Shown here: piece by piece, positions 23,673 to 35,373 of the stretch | How the letters are laid out: each line of letters opens with the position of its first letter | Numbering within the stretch: position 1 is the first letter of the stretch | NCBI GenBank assembly: GCA_034769895.1 | Contig: CM068370.1 | Location: forward strand, 47,668,344-47,732,343 | Direction: 5' to 3' | Length of the DNA stretch: 64,000 nt | Source: Magicicada septendecula | Taxonomy: Eukaryota > Arthropoda > Insecta > Hemiptera > Cicadidae | Notes under the pieces: model-generated | Told to the model about the DNA's origin: nothing | Seen by the model: only the letters and a program-made list of their open reading frames with translations | Databases searched by the model: none | Position numbers and translations under genes: made by a program

Positions 23673-24365
23673 TAACTATCTGAACATTTGCCTGACAACA
23701 CCCAAGCTTCAGCGGAGGTAGTATTTGGAAAACATGCCTTTACAAAACAATGCACAGACTTACACAATAAGTCATAAGTATGGTGGGGTACTCTGTTCAC
23801 TCAACCAACAAACTTATACTCCATTGAAAAATATTTAGGAACATACTAGTTCTATTTTTTAAAGCACTTGTTTTCATGAAAGTGGACAGATTTTTCAACT
23901 GTATAATCACTTTGATGCACATGCATAGGTTCTACAATAACACTAAGAGACTAATGCTGAAAGGGAGACGTGGCAGGACCTGTCAGGGAAGATCAGAATG
24001 TGATTGCTCAGTATAAGTTCCAATCTTAGCAATGCTATAGGTATATAATAGACCTGTGGGATGGCCAACTTAGAAACTTCAAATGTAAACAACACTGTGA
24101 ATCATCTTGATGCTACTTCGCTCCAGTGGCGAAACAGCCGGGTTGCAATGCGGCTAGGCCTGTGGCAGGGGTGGGACAGTTAAATAGGAGTTATAGGTCG
24201 TAAGTTTTGTCGTCTGCTCAAAACTTCACAACACAGTCACAACGAGCGCTAGTGCGGCACCTGGAAGCGCTGAAACGAGAAATTCGTGAGTTAGCAAACG
24301 GTTGTTGGTGGCATCCTTTGGCTTTGCATGTGGAATACGCCATTTTTGTTATTCGGGGTTCTTTG
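23673..24365. other. Intron sequence between copy C and the P-like element
   Basis: No gene is supported. A 25-bp sequence ACAACACAGTCAC.ACGAGCGCTAG at 24231 recurs in the same orientation at 32357, near the right end of the P-like element. This may mark remains of another copy or an ancient duplication. Confidence 0.4.
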
Positions 24366-24422
24366 CACAGGTACAGAGTACGAATATGTTGTTTGAGTTA
24401 GTTGGCGATTTTGAAATTTAAC

Positions 24423-24426
<4 letters not shown>

Positions 24427-24457
<31 letters not shown>
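24427..24457. repeat. (TA)n microsatellite
   Basis: An uninterrupted run of about fifteen TA units just upstream of the THAP-like exon. Confidence 0.95.
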
Positions 24458-24459
<2 letters not shown>

Positions 24460-24485
24460 CAGCACTTTTGTGTATAAACAACAAG

Positions 24486-24573
24486 ATGCGGAATTGTACA
24501 GTCAGTGGATGCTATAATGTTGATGGGAAAAGACAGTTTTTTTTTATTTTCCACAGCGGAAACAAGAACCACG
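24486..24573 (+). CDS. THAP-like zinc-finger first exon of the P-like element
   Basis: The ATG opens MRNCTVSGCYNVDGKRQFFF and the frame reaches HSGNKNHG before a good GTAAGTACC donor. A Cys-x4-Cys pair close to the start followed by FFxF resembles the beginning of a C2CH THAP finger, the DNA-binding domain of P-element transposases and THAP proteins. The Trp, second Cys and His of the finger would be in the next exon, which I could not identify. The exon lies 120 bp inside the left terminal repeat, where a P-like transposase should start. A stand-alone host THAP gene is the alternative. Confidence 0.6.
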
Positions 24574-25600
24574 GTAAGTACCTTATAAGAAACTTTATTT
24601 TTAAGTAGATTTGATAATTACTATATATAATGATAGGTTAATGACGTGTGAGTCATAATTAGTTAGCTTTTCATAATTAGATATGTTGTGAATATTTTCG
24701 GATCACAATAGTATATATTGTTTACTTGTTGTTGTGATACCTTCAGTTGTATCGGTAATGAAACCTTAAAATTGAAAGAACAGTATTCACTTTCTGCATT
24801 GAACTAGAGATTTCAACAGGCTTTACTATATTAAATATTGAATTAGTGCCAGTATGACTTAAGTTACTGATATTTTACAGAAAGTTGGAAACAAAATTTA
24901 AACTATAAAATTTGTATAGATTTATTGTAGTATAGTTGTTGTACTAAATTATTTTGAAAGAAGAGATTTTTGGTGTATAGATTTATTGTATCTTAAACAA
25001 AACAAGTAAGACGATTGAAGACAGAATATTATTGTATGTCAACAACAATACACCCTATACCATATGAGGAGAATTTTATTTTCTGGTCAGGTGTAAATTA
25101 ACAGTAGGCTAGATATTGGTGATCCTATTTCTTTGTAAGGCTCAGAGTATAAAACTGTTACATAATTTTTAATATTTAACACAGTATAATCATTATTATC
25201 ACAGTTAATAGAACCAGGAGTAGTTCATATTATCAAACGTGACCGTCTCACAGCTGAACAAAGAAAATATACTTGTACTTCATTCTTATTAAGTCTATAT
25301 TATTCTCTATATGCTGTTGATTAAGAGAATAGGTTATTTCTATTTATTTGTATATTGATTTTATAAATTTACATATTTCTGATTTTACTGATCAACTTAT
25401 TTAAGTTACCGGTACATTAAACTTTTCTTTACTGTGACAATTTTTATTTGTAACTTTGTAAATGTAGTGTATTTTTACTCAGTGTGCATTTGGATTGCCA
25501 CAGTTCACACTAATCATATTCCGCTGTATGTTTTCAGAATGTTTATATGTCTTTTTTAACAATATACATGTTATGAAAACTCTTAAGGTGACAAAAACTA

Positions 25601-26956
25601 CAGAGTGATCGAAAAGTCACGCACATCAAAATGAACGTTACTACAAATGGTAATGCAGTTGAAATAGTTCGATCACCGACCGCAAGATAGAATGGTACTA
25701 CGTATTAGCAACAAACACAGACGCCATTTCGTTGTGAATTGAGTACACGTTGACTGCAGTAGAGTTGTGTTTGTTGCTTGGCAAACATGTTGTTTTCCCA
25801 AGAGCAACGAGTTTTCATTGTTGAACATTATTTCGCCAGTCGTTCTTATGCACGTGTTGTAGACGAGTTTCGTCGGAATTATCCGGATTCGGCAGTGCCT
25901 AACAATTCGTCGATAACAAGATTAATCGAACGTTTTCGGGAATGCAGATCAGTTGCAGACAGGAAGAGAACAGGAAGACATGTTATTTTGACTGAGGCTA
26001 AAATGGCTGATATTGGGCAAAAGATGCTTCGTTCGCCTTCAACAAGCCTGAGGAAAGTGTCCGCGCAATTACAGATTTCGTATGGAAGTGCCCAGAAAGC
26101 GATGAAGAAGTTACACCTTCGTGCATATCATGTTCGTTGTGTTCAGGAACTGAAAGAGCTCGATAAACGAAAACGGTTAGATTATTACACATGGTTTCGA
26201 GCATTTGTTGACAACCATGGAATTGCAAAGCTTGATCGGGTTTTCTTCAGTGATGAAGCATGGTTTCACCTCAGTGGCTATGTGAACAGTCAGAACAGTA
26301 GAATTTGGTCATCTGAAAATCCACATGTGTTACATGAGAGACCCTTGCATTGTCAGAAAATTGGAGCGTGGTGTGCTCTATCACGTCGTCGCATAGTGGG
26401 CCCCTTGTTCTTTGAAACCACAGTGAACAGTGTAGTGTACCAAGACATCATTACACAGTTTATTGCACTTCTTGAAGAAGATGAACGTTATTGTTGGTTA
26501 CAGCAGGATGGTGCCACATGTCACACATCCAATGAAACCATGCGCTTCTTACGTGAGTTTTTTGGTGAGCGTCTCATTTCGAAAGGATTATGGCCCCCGT
26601 GTTTCTCCTGATTTGACGCCCGCAAATTTTTTCCTGTGGGGCCATCTTAAAGAGAAGGTCTATAAAAACAATCCACATACACTTGAGGAGCTAAAGAGGA
26701 ACATTATGACGGAGGTTAACAACATCAGTGTACAGGTGTTCCACAAAGTGGCCTCAAACGTGGTAAAAAGAGCTCGCGTATGCATTACTGGACAGGGCAG
26801 CCATTTTGAGCATATGTTGTAAAGATAAGACGTTGAAAAGACGATAATAAACATCAAACATAAGCATTATTTGTAAGTACTGTATGTGTATGTGTTTTAA
26901 ATAATAAAAATTTACTTGTTATTTTTACTGATGTGCGTGACTTTTCGATCACCCAG
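25601..26956 (+). mobile_element. mariner/Tc1-superfamily element, nearly intact
   Basis: The element is flanked by TA on both sides. Terminal inverted repeats share GTGATCGAAAAGTCACGCAC plus ATCA; only the first few outermost bases differ (CAGAG against CTGGG). The body is 1356 bp, a normal size for mariner, and holds one transposase gene with a single frameshift. It sits inside the P-like element's intron, between the THAP-like exon and the transposase fragment, and is therefore younger than that element. Confidence 0.95.
25787..26822 (+). pseudogene. mariner-type transposase, one frameshift
   Basis: The likely start is ATG 25787 (MLFSQEQR). The N-terminal half has paired HTH domains (RVFIVEHYFASRSYARVVDE, then the RTGRHVILTEAK linker and a second helix-turn-helix). 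The catalytic half has VFFSDEAWFHLSG (first Asp), CWLQQDGATCH (second Asp) and, in another frame, SPDLTPANFFLWG (third Asp). After allowing for the shift near 26600 the spacing between the second and third Asp is 33-34 residues, consistent with mariner DD34D. The end is GSHFEHML. All catalytic residues survive; the lesion is the single frameshift in a run of C within a WPP motif. It would act on its own TIRs in the nucleus. Confidence 0.93.
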
Positions 26957-27477
26957 TATAACTGTAGAATATTAAGCAAAATTCCATTTTCTCAAAAAAA
27001 TAACGGTTTTCAACAAGCATACATTTTTAATAGAAATTTGATATTATTTTAACAGTATTTATTTTACTATTAAGACTTATGAAATGGTGTAAAATTATTT
27101 TAGTATAATATATTCTTGTTGAAAAGTTTTATTGAATTGATAATTTATACAAAACTTGAAGAATTTTTTATATCTAGCAAAAATAATTTTAGAACAAATA
27201 ACTTGTTTTTACCAAATTCACCATTCAAGTCAACTTTGTAATTCACATGGAAGCAGGAACTTTTATATGAAATTTCAAAGGGCATAAACTGACTAATTTT
27301 TTGCATGTGTGGTGTATTAGTACTGATCATAAAAGAGTTAATAAAAATATTGTAATCCACCTTAGTTCCGCACAATATATGTAATCAATATGATACGAAA
27401 TTAATTAATCAGTATTCACATAATTTGATTTATTCTATTTGATTTTTTCTTATCTATTTTTAATCTTTATTTTTTAG

Positions 27478-27804
27478 GAATTGTAGAACCTTCTGAAACA
27501 TCTGACAACTGCAGCATTTGTTAAAGAGTGTGACAACTTGTTTGACTCTTTCAATGGCTGCATCCAAAACAAGTCAGGAAAACCTCTTCAGTCTCCACTT
27601 AGTGATAACTCCATACACAAGGCATTTTGGCAGTGGGCTGCACACTTCATCAACTCGTGGCAATTCCAAAGGCCAGACTGGCGAACATTTATGCTACCAT
27701 CACAGGACGGCTGGCTGACATCCATAAATGAATCGCTTATTTATAAAGGCCTCATGCCACCAAAAGTAAATTTGTGGGAAACTGAAAAAAACTGTTTATT
27801 TTGA
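27478..27804 (+). pseudogene. P-element/THAP9-type transposase fragment
   Basis: Preceded by a TTTTTTAG acceptor. The frame reads CDNLFDSFNG, then GKPLQSPLSDNSIHKAFWQW and LPSQDGWLTSINE. These resemble the 'FD.LFDS.NG...GKPL' and 'PPS..GW.T.I' segments of P-element-type transposases, in the GTP-binding/insertion region. A TAG stop lies near the exon start, and the frame ends after about 90 codons without the rest of the protein. It belongs with the THAP-like exon 2.9 kb upstream, but the exons in between are not visible. Confidence 0.65.
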
Positions 27805-28028
27805 AAATGTATAGAATTTTTTATATCTTATTGGCATAATTCTATTTTGTTATGCCTCACATGACTTGTAAATATTTTTAGAAAATTTTACACTGTGTAA
27901 TTTTAAATGGTCAATAAGAGGCCTTTCATAAATAAAGAAGAGATATTTTTAATAACGTAAAAGTAATATTCTATTTTTTTACTGAATATATTAGCTCAGA
28001 TATAACTGAAAATCACAAAATGTTTTAA

Positions 28029-30985
28029 GGGGAGGCACCAGTGAAAATTCACCAAAAACTGAAAAATTTTGAAATTTTTTTTATTAGCTTATTCTATTCT
28101 ACAGACCTTCCTGAGCATGCCCATATATATATTATTAAAGAAATCTTTCATTTTCATAAAAAAAATTAACATCTAGTAGTACGTGTAAATAGTGAAATTT
28201 GCCCGATTTTATGATTTTTGTCATTATTATATAATGTAGTGATTATGATTAAAATATGTTTTTTTTTTTTGTAGCAGTACATTGTTTTTTTATTTCAATC
28301 TACAGTATTCATAATAATGGTACACTTTTCACCTGGTAGTTTAGCGGATTCTGTCTTCAGCTGGTTTTGTTCAGTAAAGTGCAGGTTATGTTATATTTTC
28401 TTAGGCCTACTTGCAATTGAAGTGGTTACCAGTGTCTTTTTATAAGTGTAGTGAAAAATGGGAAGAGTAAAAAAATCTAAAAGGAATTTGTCACTTAGAA
28501 ATAAGAAGATTATTGCAAAAAGATGGGAAGAAAAAAAGGAAAGAGTGAATGATGCAGAGCCAGGTACAAGTAGGGTTATATCCCAATCTGCATTAGATTA
28601 TAATGGTGTTTTTTCTATTGCTAATGATAGTTTGTCTGAATCATCAAATAGTTTACTACAAGACAATAAGCAGACAGTATTTGCTTTATACAATAGTTAT
28701 AATACAATTATCCCTGTGAATAATAATGATGCACCAGAATATATGTTACTTGATAAAAGACATTTTATTCAGTTACTGTCACTGTTTCCTTGCCCTGGCT
28801 GTCTGTCTAAAACTGTGGTTGTAAATGAAGCAGTTGTTAAAGGCTATGCTAATATATTTCAAATATCATGCTCAACATGTGATCATAAAATAAAATTTGA
28901 AACATCAGGCTGTATATCGAAGCATGACTCCTCGAGGCCGCCTTATGATGTAAATAGAAGAATAGTCCATGCTTTTACATCTATGGGCAAAGGGGTCATA
29001 AGGGTCTTGATGTATTCAGTTTGTTTTTAAATATGCTAGTGATGAACAATGAAGCCTATAATTTACATTGTAGGAATATTTCTAGAATAAGCATAAAAAA
29101 TGTTGAAACCTCTTTACAACAAGCAAGGACTGAAGTACGGAAAGCTTATACTGTATTGGACGACACAGACAATTCAAAACCGATTGAGCTGACCGTAAGT
29201 TATGATGGAAGTTGGCAGAAAAGGGGATTTACCTCGAAGTACGGCATTGGGTGTTGTATAGAAGTGGTAACGGGACTTGTCATAGATTTTGAGATATTAT
29301 CAAAATTTTGTGCAATATGTGAAAGAAAGAAAAAAATGTTAGGAGAAAGTAGTAATAAATATAAAGAATGGTTTGAAATACACAAAAACAACTGTCAGTT
29401 AGCTGACATCTAAATAGCATGAAAATATATGGAGATAAAGAAATAAAGAAGATAGAATGCTTGAATCATGTTGCAAAAAGGTGGGGTACAGGATTGAGGA
29501 AAATTGTAAAAGAACACGCTGGAACTGGGGTACCACTCGGTGGCAAACGACATGGATCACTGAAAGATCCCACAATAATTAAACTAACTAACTATTATCG
29601 GAATGCGATTCAAAATAACTTGGGTAATGTTGATAATATGAAAACAGCAATTTATGCTACACTGTCCCACTGTCAATCAACAGATGAGAAGCCTATGCAT
29701 GGAAAATGCCCTATTGGACAGGAATCGTGGTGTTTCTTCCAGCGAGCTCATGCTAGGAATGAAGAACCTGGATCCCATTCAGAGAAAATAAAAACACCAC
29801 TTACTGAAAAAGTAGCGTCAAAGATATTACCGCTCTATCAAAGATTAGCTTCAGACTCCTTGCTAAGCAGATGCATTGCTGGAAAAACACAGAATGCGAA
29901 TGAAGCTCTACACAACGTGATATGGTCGAAATGCCCCAAGAATATATTTATTTCCAAAACTAAATTACAAATTGGTGTAAGTGAAGGAATCTGTTCATAT
30001 AATACAGGTATTTTTAAATCAATTGCTGATTCTCTAACTGAAAGTGGACAAACTGTTGGTTTAAACTCTGCAAAAATTGCTAAACGCATAGATCAGAAGA
30101 GGCTACACCTCGCTACAAGCAGAAAAAGTTTAAAATTTGAAGAATTCAGGAAAAAAAGAGAAAAGCAGAGTTGTTGGAAGAAGAAAGTAGAAAAGAAACG
30201 GAAGGCATAACTTACTCACCAGGAGAATTTTAAAGCTTTAAAAACTTGTACATTTTTAGATGCATGTATTGATTATGAAGTCTGTGTGTAAATTTCAATG
30301 AACCTTACATAATATTTAGAATTTGTTATAAATGAATTACTTTTATTTTTGAATAAAATGATTTTTTACAAGTACTGAAGTACATAAGTCAGTGTGTGTT
30401 AACAATATCAACTCATATTACCAGGGAAATAATGTTACCGCCTAATGCAGTATTTATTACAAACTATTCCATTTTTCTGCAAATTTAATTTTTAGCTATT
30501 ACGTATATTTAAAGTGATATTTCTCAAAAACTACTAATCACAGAGAGATGTAACTTTGCAGCATTATTCTACATATTAAGAACATTAAATTTTCGTATTT
30601 TCATCCATCTAGGGTCAACCACGTGGCTGAAAAAAAATTTTAAACCAAAAGTAAGTGGTAAGTTTTACAATAATAGTAAAAAAAAAAAGTATAACTTTTT
30701 TTGTATTTTCTTTACAATAATAATTATACGTGGAAATTTAAATTAAAATATCAGCTTTAATAAGGTATAAAAATCATTTTTCTATCACAATTAGTATTAA
30801 AGATATATCAAATTCAAAAAACGTCTGCATTTCCCAAAAATTTTGAACCCCCTGCCACCCCAATAGCAATTTTAGCAATTTGACAGTGATTGCCTTCCTT
30901 TCAACTGTTTCTGAGCCAAGTAACACAACAAAAAAATGAAAATATGTTTTACATAAAAATTTTTCATTTTCACTGGTGCCTCCCC
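28029..30985 (+). mobile_element. DNA transposon with GGGGAGGCACCAGTG termini and Mutator-like ORF
   Basis: Both ends start GGGGAGGCACCAGTGAAAAT (right end read on the minus strand). The left flank is TTAA and the right flank TCAA, compatible with a 4-bp TTAA duplication with one change, as in TTAA-targeting superfamilies such as Kolobok. The single coding region is of the insect 'Mutator-like transposase domain' type. A 9-bp duplication as expected for true Mutator is not seen. It is nested in the P-like element. Confidence 0.8.
28458..30210 (+). pseudogene. Mutator-like-domain transposase, broken
   Basis: Three pieces share one strand. 28458-29030 (190 aa, basic start MGRVKKSKRN, paired Cys motifs CPGC and CSTC) continues in 29021-29413 with LTVSYDGSWQKRGFTSKYG, the first catalytic Asp motif of this family, followed by CAICERKKK. 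29419-30210 contains ECLNHVAKRWGTGLRKIV and the CPIGQESWCFFQ stretch and ends in a Lys/Arg tail. The usual second acidic block between 'NC' and 'ECLNHV' is missing, so about fifty or more codons appear deleted at 29405-29430. There is also a frameshift near 29020. The enzyme is inactive. Confidence 0.8.
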
Positions 30986-31204
30986 TCAATAAAACTAGTT
31001 ACACCATTACTCACAAACATATTCACAAAAGTAAATTACACTGTGGTTTTATAATCATTGTTACCTTGTAATATAACATATTACAGATAGCTTTAGTACA
31101 CTATCTAATACAAAAAAAGTAATTATAATTAAATTTTCAATATTAATATTTCAAGAATATAATATAGAAAACATTAAGAATAACCTAATCCTGAAGCATT
31201 CCCG

Positions 31205-31700
31205 TTTATAATGTGTAGTGTTTGTAGATTTGTTTGACTTTTGTAAATAGGTGGTAGAACTGGAATTTGAATGTATTATGTGTTATGTCATGTTCTGTGA
31301 ATTTGTATTGATTAAGTTTTTTCAGAAGTTTAATTAAGAAAGTTGTGTTAGTGGTTATAATCACAAACATAATTATCACTGTTGCACACCACTACAGAAA
31401 AATTATTCCAATGAGCTGAGAAGCTTGAAAGCATTAATCGGAATAATTTTTCTATAGTGGTGTGCAACAATGATGATTCTGTTTATTAAATTTTTTGATA
31501 ATAAACTTCAAGTCTGTTCATTTTTATAATATTTCAAAATTTGTATTATTTCAAATTGTTCTGTAGTGTTTAGCTGTTAGGTCTTGTATATAATGTGAAG
31601 TGCTTGTAAATTTGTTTGACTTTTGTATGTGACTGGTAGAACTGGAATTTGAATTATTATGTGTTATATAATATTTTGTAAATTTGCTTAGTTAATTCTA
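31205..31700. repeat. Imperfect direct repeats around a hairpin
   Basis: About 110 bp at 31205-31320 ('TTTGTTTGACTTTTGTA...GGTAGAACTGGAATTTGAAT') repeat at 31583-31690. Between them lies the 29-bp-arm inverted repeat at 31381-31468. The arrangement lies inside the P-like element's right third and resembles sequence at 36805-36920. Confidence 0.7.
31381..31468. repeat. Inverted repeat, 29-bp arms, hammerhead-like loop
   Basis: GTTGCACACCACTACAGAAA (continuing AATTATTCC) pairs with the reverse complement at 31440-31468 with one mismatch. The 30-base loop AATGAGCTGAGAAGCTTGAA(AGC...) shares GATGAGCTG.GAAGCTTGAAAGC with 36819-36841. ATGAG-stem-TTGAAAGC is reminiscent of a decayed hammerhead core. 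Confidence 0.75.
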
Positions 31701-32639
31701 CTCACTGTATGTATTTTTGTAATTTACAATGTTTTTGTGTAAAAATAAAAATATACACAACATTTGTTTTTTCTTGATTTTTACCTAAGTGCTTATCAAC
31801 CATTTGTGACTTTATGTCAATAGAATGCACAGTGGTTTTCAAAAACAAACGATTAATATCCTTGAAACTAAAGGCAATTAAAGTGTACATTTTCAATTAT
31901 TTATAAACAAGTATGTTCATTAAAAGACAATTTTTATGAACGTTTTATACATAGAATATTTTGTGATGGCACATGTATTTAAAAAATGTAAAAACCTAAT
32001 TACTTTGTTGATGTAACTAGTACAATTAATGGTTTATAAATGTGAAAGTTTTCTAATTTCTTAATTCACTTTTTATGGATTTGCTTGCTAAATTTTGATT
32101 AAAATGTTTTCAGACATTTTAGTGTCTACCTTGAAACATTGTTAATTTTTTGTTAAATTATTCTGTAATTACAATGACATGAAAATGTGTCTGATGAAAC
32201 TGTAAACATTTAAGGAATTTTTACAAAGCAATCTGCTCAGAATAACAAATAATTTCAAATAAAGCCTAGCAGCATTTCCCGCCTATGGAGCAGAGATAAT
32301 ACAGTATACTGTAGTCACGTGACCATACTGAATTATCATTTAGCTCCACTTAGTTGACAACACAGTCACTACGAGCGCTAGAAACTTCAGTCTAAATTTT
32401 AACATTGGCTTTTCCCTCTCTATATATTCGTACTCTGTGACCTGTGGTCTATGGAGGCCCGCACAAACAGTTCTCATAATTTATTAAGAATGGATAAAAA
32501 CCACAGAAATTAAGTATAACTAAATTTTCCCGTATGTATTTAACATCAAAAACAAATACATTTATTTTTGCTGTTATTTTATCAGTACCTAATGGTGGAT
32601 ATGTTTGAAAATATATGTTATTTAGTTAACTGCACGATA

Positions 32640-33170
32640 CAGCAGAGACGTGATGCCAGTGAAAAATCCATCAAGGCCACTCGCCAGGCATATATCATTA
32701 TTCATTATGAGTTATGAAAGAAAAATATTAAATGGGCCAAAGTACTAGATTGCGTTATAAATGTTTTTCTCACATTGGCAGCTTCAAATTTAGCCTTTAG
32801 AGGCCATAAAGAGAAGACAGGCCAGCCCAATAGTGGGAATGTTTTGGCAATTATTGATCTTTTGAGTAAATACGATCCATTGTTGAATGAGATAACCAGT
32901 GGTTCGAAGAACAGGGAGAAGTATATGAGTCTAAAAATTCAAAACAAACTCCTTCAACTTTTATCTAAAAAAGTTGAAAATATTATTTTGAAACAAATTG
33001 AATCTGGTCTACTTTTTCTGTAACAATGGATACTACACAAGACATTAACAGAAAAGATCAACTGAATCAAATAATCAGATATGTCTCAGTTTCTGAAGGC
33101 AAAGCAGGCAGACCCACCAATATAAAAATTAATGACAGCTTGTTAGGATTTATACAAATAACCAATTGAA
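32640..33170 (+). pseudogene. hAT-type (DUF4371/ZMYM-like) transposase fragment
   Basis: The best frame (32775-33023) reads LAFRGHKEKTGQPNSGN and LLSKYDPLLNEI, typical of the DUF4371 region of insect hAT-derived proteins ('NLAFRG...GNFL.L..LLA.YDP.L'). After a frameshift it continues with TMDTTQDINRKDQLNQIIRY and GKAGRP, matching 'CDTT.D.SH.DQL..I.RYV'. Upstream, 32640-32770 in the same family register shows DASEKSIKATRQA. Stops and shifts make it non-coding. It lies outside the right end of the P-like element. Confidence 0.75.
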
Positions 33171-33283
33171 GCCATTGTTTTTAGCCACGGTGTTTAGGAA
33201 CTTGATGATGGGCTTCACCTCACGAATACGATCTGAAGAATCAGAGTCGGCCTCAAATCTTTCTAGCAGTAGCAAGTCAACTT

Positions 33284-33395
33284 GAAGCTGGAGGTATAGC
33301 AATGGAATATAGACCGGTGGGGAAGAGAGATGTGGGATGGCCGAGAGCGAAGTGGGTCCCAGAACAGATTCAGGATGAGCCTAATCCTTGAGGTT
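33284..33395 (+). mobile_element. LINE 3' end fragment
   Basis: The frame reads MEYRPVGKRDVGWPRAKWVP followed by EQIQDEPNP. This is the C-terminal 'GKR..GRPR.RW' tail seen after the reverse transcriptase in many insect LINEs. It is too short to classify. Confidence 0.55.
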
Positions 33396-33904
33396 GATGA
33401 TGATGTTATTGAACTTGGTATCATGAAAAGATTTTTAAACAATATGCATTTTAAACAAACAAGGTTTGTTTCTATGGAATTTCATTCTATTACAAGCTTC
33501 TAAATAATAAAAAAAATTGTGTTTATAAGAAGGGAGTGTCACAAAAGTATTTACATTAATAGAAGAGTATAGTTGTAACATAACTTAATTTTTTTTAATT
33601 TTCTCTATATTCTGTGCATTTACTAAACAGTTCAATTATTATATTTCTGTAAATGTTTTCATGTTAAAAACTTTCAAAAAGTATTTCTCAACAGCACTTC
33701 TTGGTGTAAGTACTTTAGATTTTCTTTCTAGTTCTTAATGATTTATTCACTCAACACATTTAATTTAATTACAACTACAATTATCATTTTTTTATTTCAT
33801 AAAATTATAACTAAATAAATGGTTCAACGATTTGTTTTACGACCAGTTAGTAATAACAAATGTTGTGTGATATAATATGGTAGTGATACCGCGACAGTGA
33901 CACT

Positions 33905-35130
33905 CAGGGCCGGATTAAGGTATCTTGGCGGCCCTAGGCTAATTATATTTTAGCCCCCCCACCCAAAGGCTACTCTTACGTTTATTTCCAAGGGGCCGAA
34001 TGAAGCTTTAAACACCCTACAATATATTTCTTAGTTAGGAATACTTCAAATAGCCTATCATACTTTTTTTGGAAATAGTCTCAAGAATTGAAAACTGAGG
34101 CTATTTTTCTGAGAGTGTTTTACAGTTACACCTTCAACTAAAGTAGTTTGCATGGCTTTTATAAGGAAAAAATTACCTAAGTAGTTACAGAATTATAACA
34201 GTTTTATTAAGGGTACATTTAACATCATTTACACAAAGAAGACAATCAGTTAAATATCTTATGGATTTGTTAAGACTCATGCAAAGTTCAAACTAGATTT
34301 TTTTGTTCTCGCTTTAGATTGAGCAAACGTTTTAATCACCTCACTGAAATCAAGTCCCTGCAGAAAGTCACTTTCAATGAACAAGATGGCTACACCGATT
34401 ACTCATAACCGGAGAAAACAGTTTGGAAAGCACTTCTATTATTTATTTACAGTTTTACCATAATTTCTCACAAACAGGCGCCTATGTTCAAAATAAACTC
34501 AAATTTTTATCCTTGTAATTTATTACCAATTATACATTTAGCTTTTTTACATTTACAATTATTTTCTTTCTCACTTTCAATTAACAAGAGGGCTACATTG
34601 TTTATCCTGGCACAAATTTTAGTGTAAATAATTCTTCACCCTCTTTTTTTTTAGGTTTCCAGACCTGTATATACGACCATGACTACGACATAACAACATC
34701 GATATAACCATAACCAAAATGTTTGTTTTGAATGTGCAAATATGAGCGATACCGAACTTGTCTGCAATAAAAAGGGATGGAGGGGAAGGTGAAAGGGTGG
34801 GGTGGAGGTGGATGGAATAGATAACGTGGTCGGCAATTCTACAAAAGTCGGGCGGCTGCATAGTTCTATGAGCGCCGGCTGCCGATGACTCATAACCGGA
34901 GAAAACAGTTTGGAAAGAACTTCTATTATTTATGTAGGTACAGTTTTACCACAATTTCTCCCAAACAGGCACCTGTGTTCAAAATGAACTCAAATTTTTA
35001 GCCTTGTAATTTATTACCAATTTTACATTTAGCTGTAAAATTGTATTATTTTTTAGCTAAAATTCTGTGCCCCCTAAAGTGCCGTGCCCTAGGCAACAGC
35101 CTAGTCAGCCCAATGGTTAATCCGCCCCCG
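33905..35130. mobile_element. Non-autonomous hAT-like element with 8-bp TSD
   Basis: The left end is CAGGGCCGGATTAAGG and the right end, read on the minus strand, is CGGGGGCGGATTAACC. Flanks GTGACACT (33897-33904) and GTGACGCT (35131-35138) form an 8-bp target duplication with one change, as hAT elements make. There is no transposase. A ~140-bp segment starting TCATAACCGGAGAAAACAGT is present twice (34405-34540 and 34888-35035). Minus-strand frames at 34619-34893 are chance. Confidence 0.8.
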
Positions 35131-35373
35131 GTGACGCTGTGCATAGAAACTACCAATGTCTACTGTGCACTAGAAACTACAATGTACTGTATATTACCGA
35201 TTAGAACCTTTACAGATTACATAATTTGTTAACATGGTCACACTAACATCTATATTCACACACACGTATGCGCACATGCGTGTGCAACATTTTAAATGGT
35301 TAATATTGTTCATAATGCACAAATCAAAATTTATTCAGCTTTCTTGAAATAACCTGTACTATTTTGTTTTCAG

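Larger units (their letters stand above)
24366..32446 (+). mobile_element. P-like (THAP9-type) DNA transposon with nested insertions
   Basis: Imperfect terminal inverted repeats support the limits. The left end starts CACAGGTACAGAGTACGAAT and the right end, read on the minus strand, starts CACAGGTCACAGAGTACGAA, differing by one inserted base. Just inside the left end is a THAP-like first exon, and at 27478-27804 a piece of P/THAP9-type transposase. A mariner (25601-26956) and a GGGGAGGC-ended element (28029-30985) lie nested inside. The 8-bp flanks (GTTCTTTG and GTCTATGG) agree at only half the positions, so a target duplication is not proven. Most of the transposase is missing, so this copy is dead. 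Confidence 0.7.

Noticed and set aside
28025..30989. piggyBac assignment because of the TTAA flank
   Set aside because: The termini are not CCC-type and the protein is not piggyBac-like; the Mutator-like domain fits better.
24358..32454. 8-bp target duplication of the P-like element
   Set aside because: GTTCTTTG and GTCTATGG agree at only four of eight positions, not enough to claim it.
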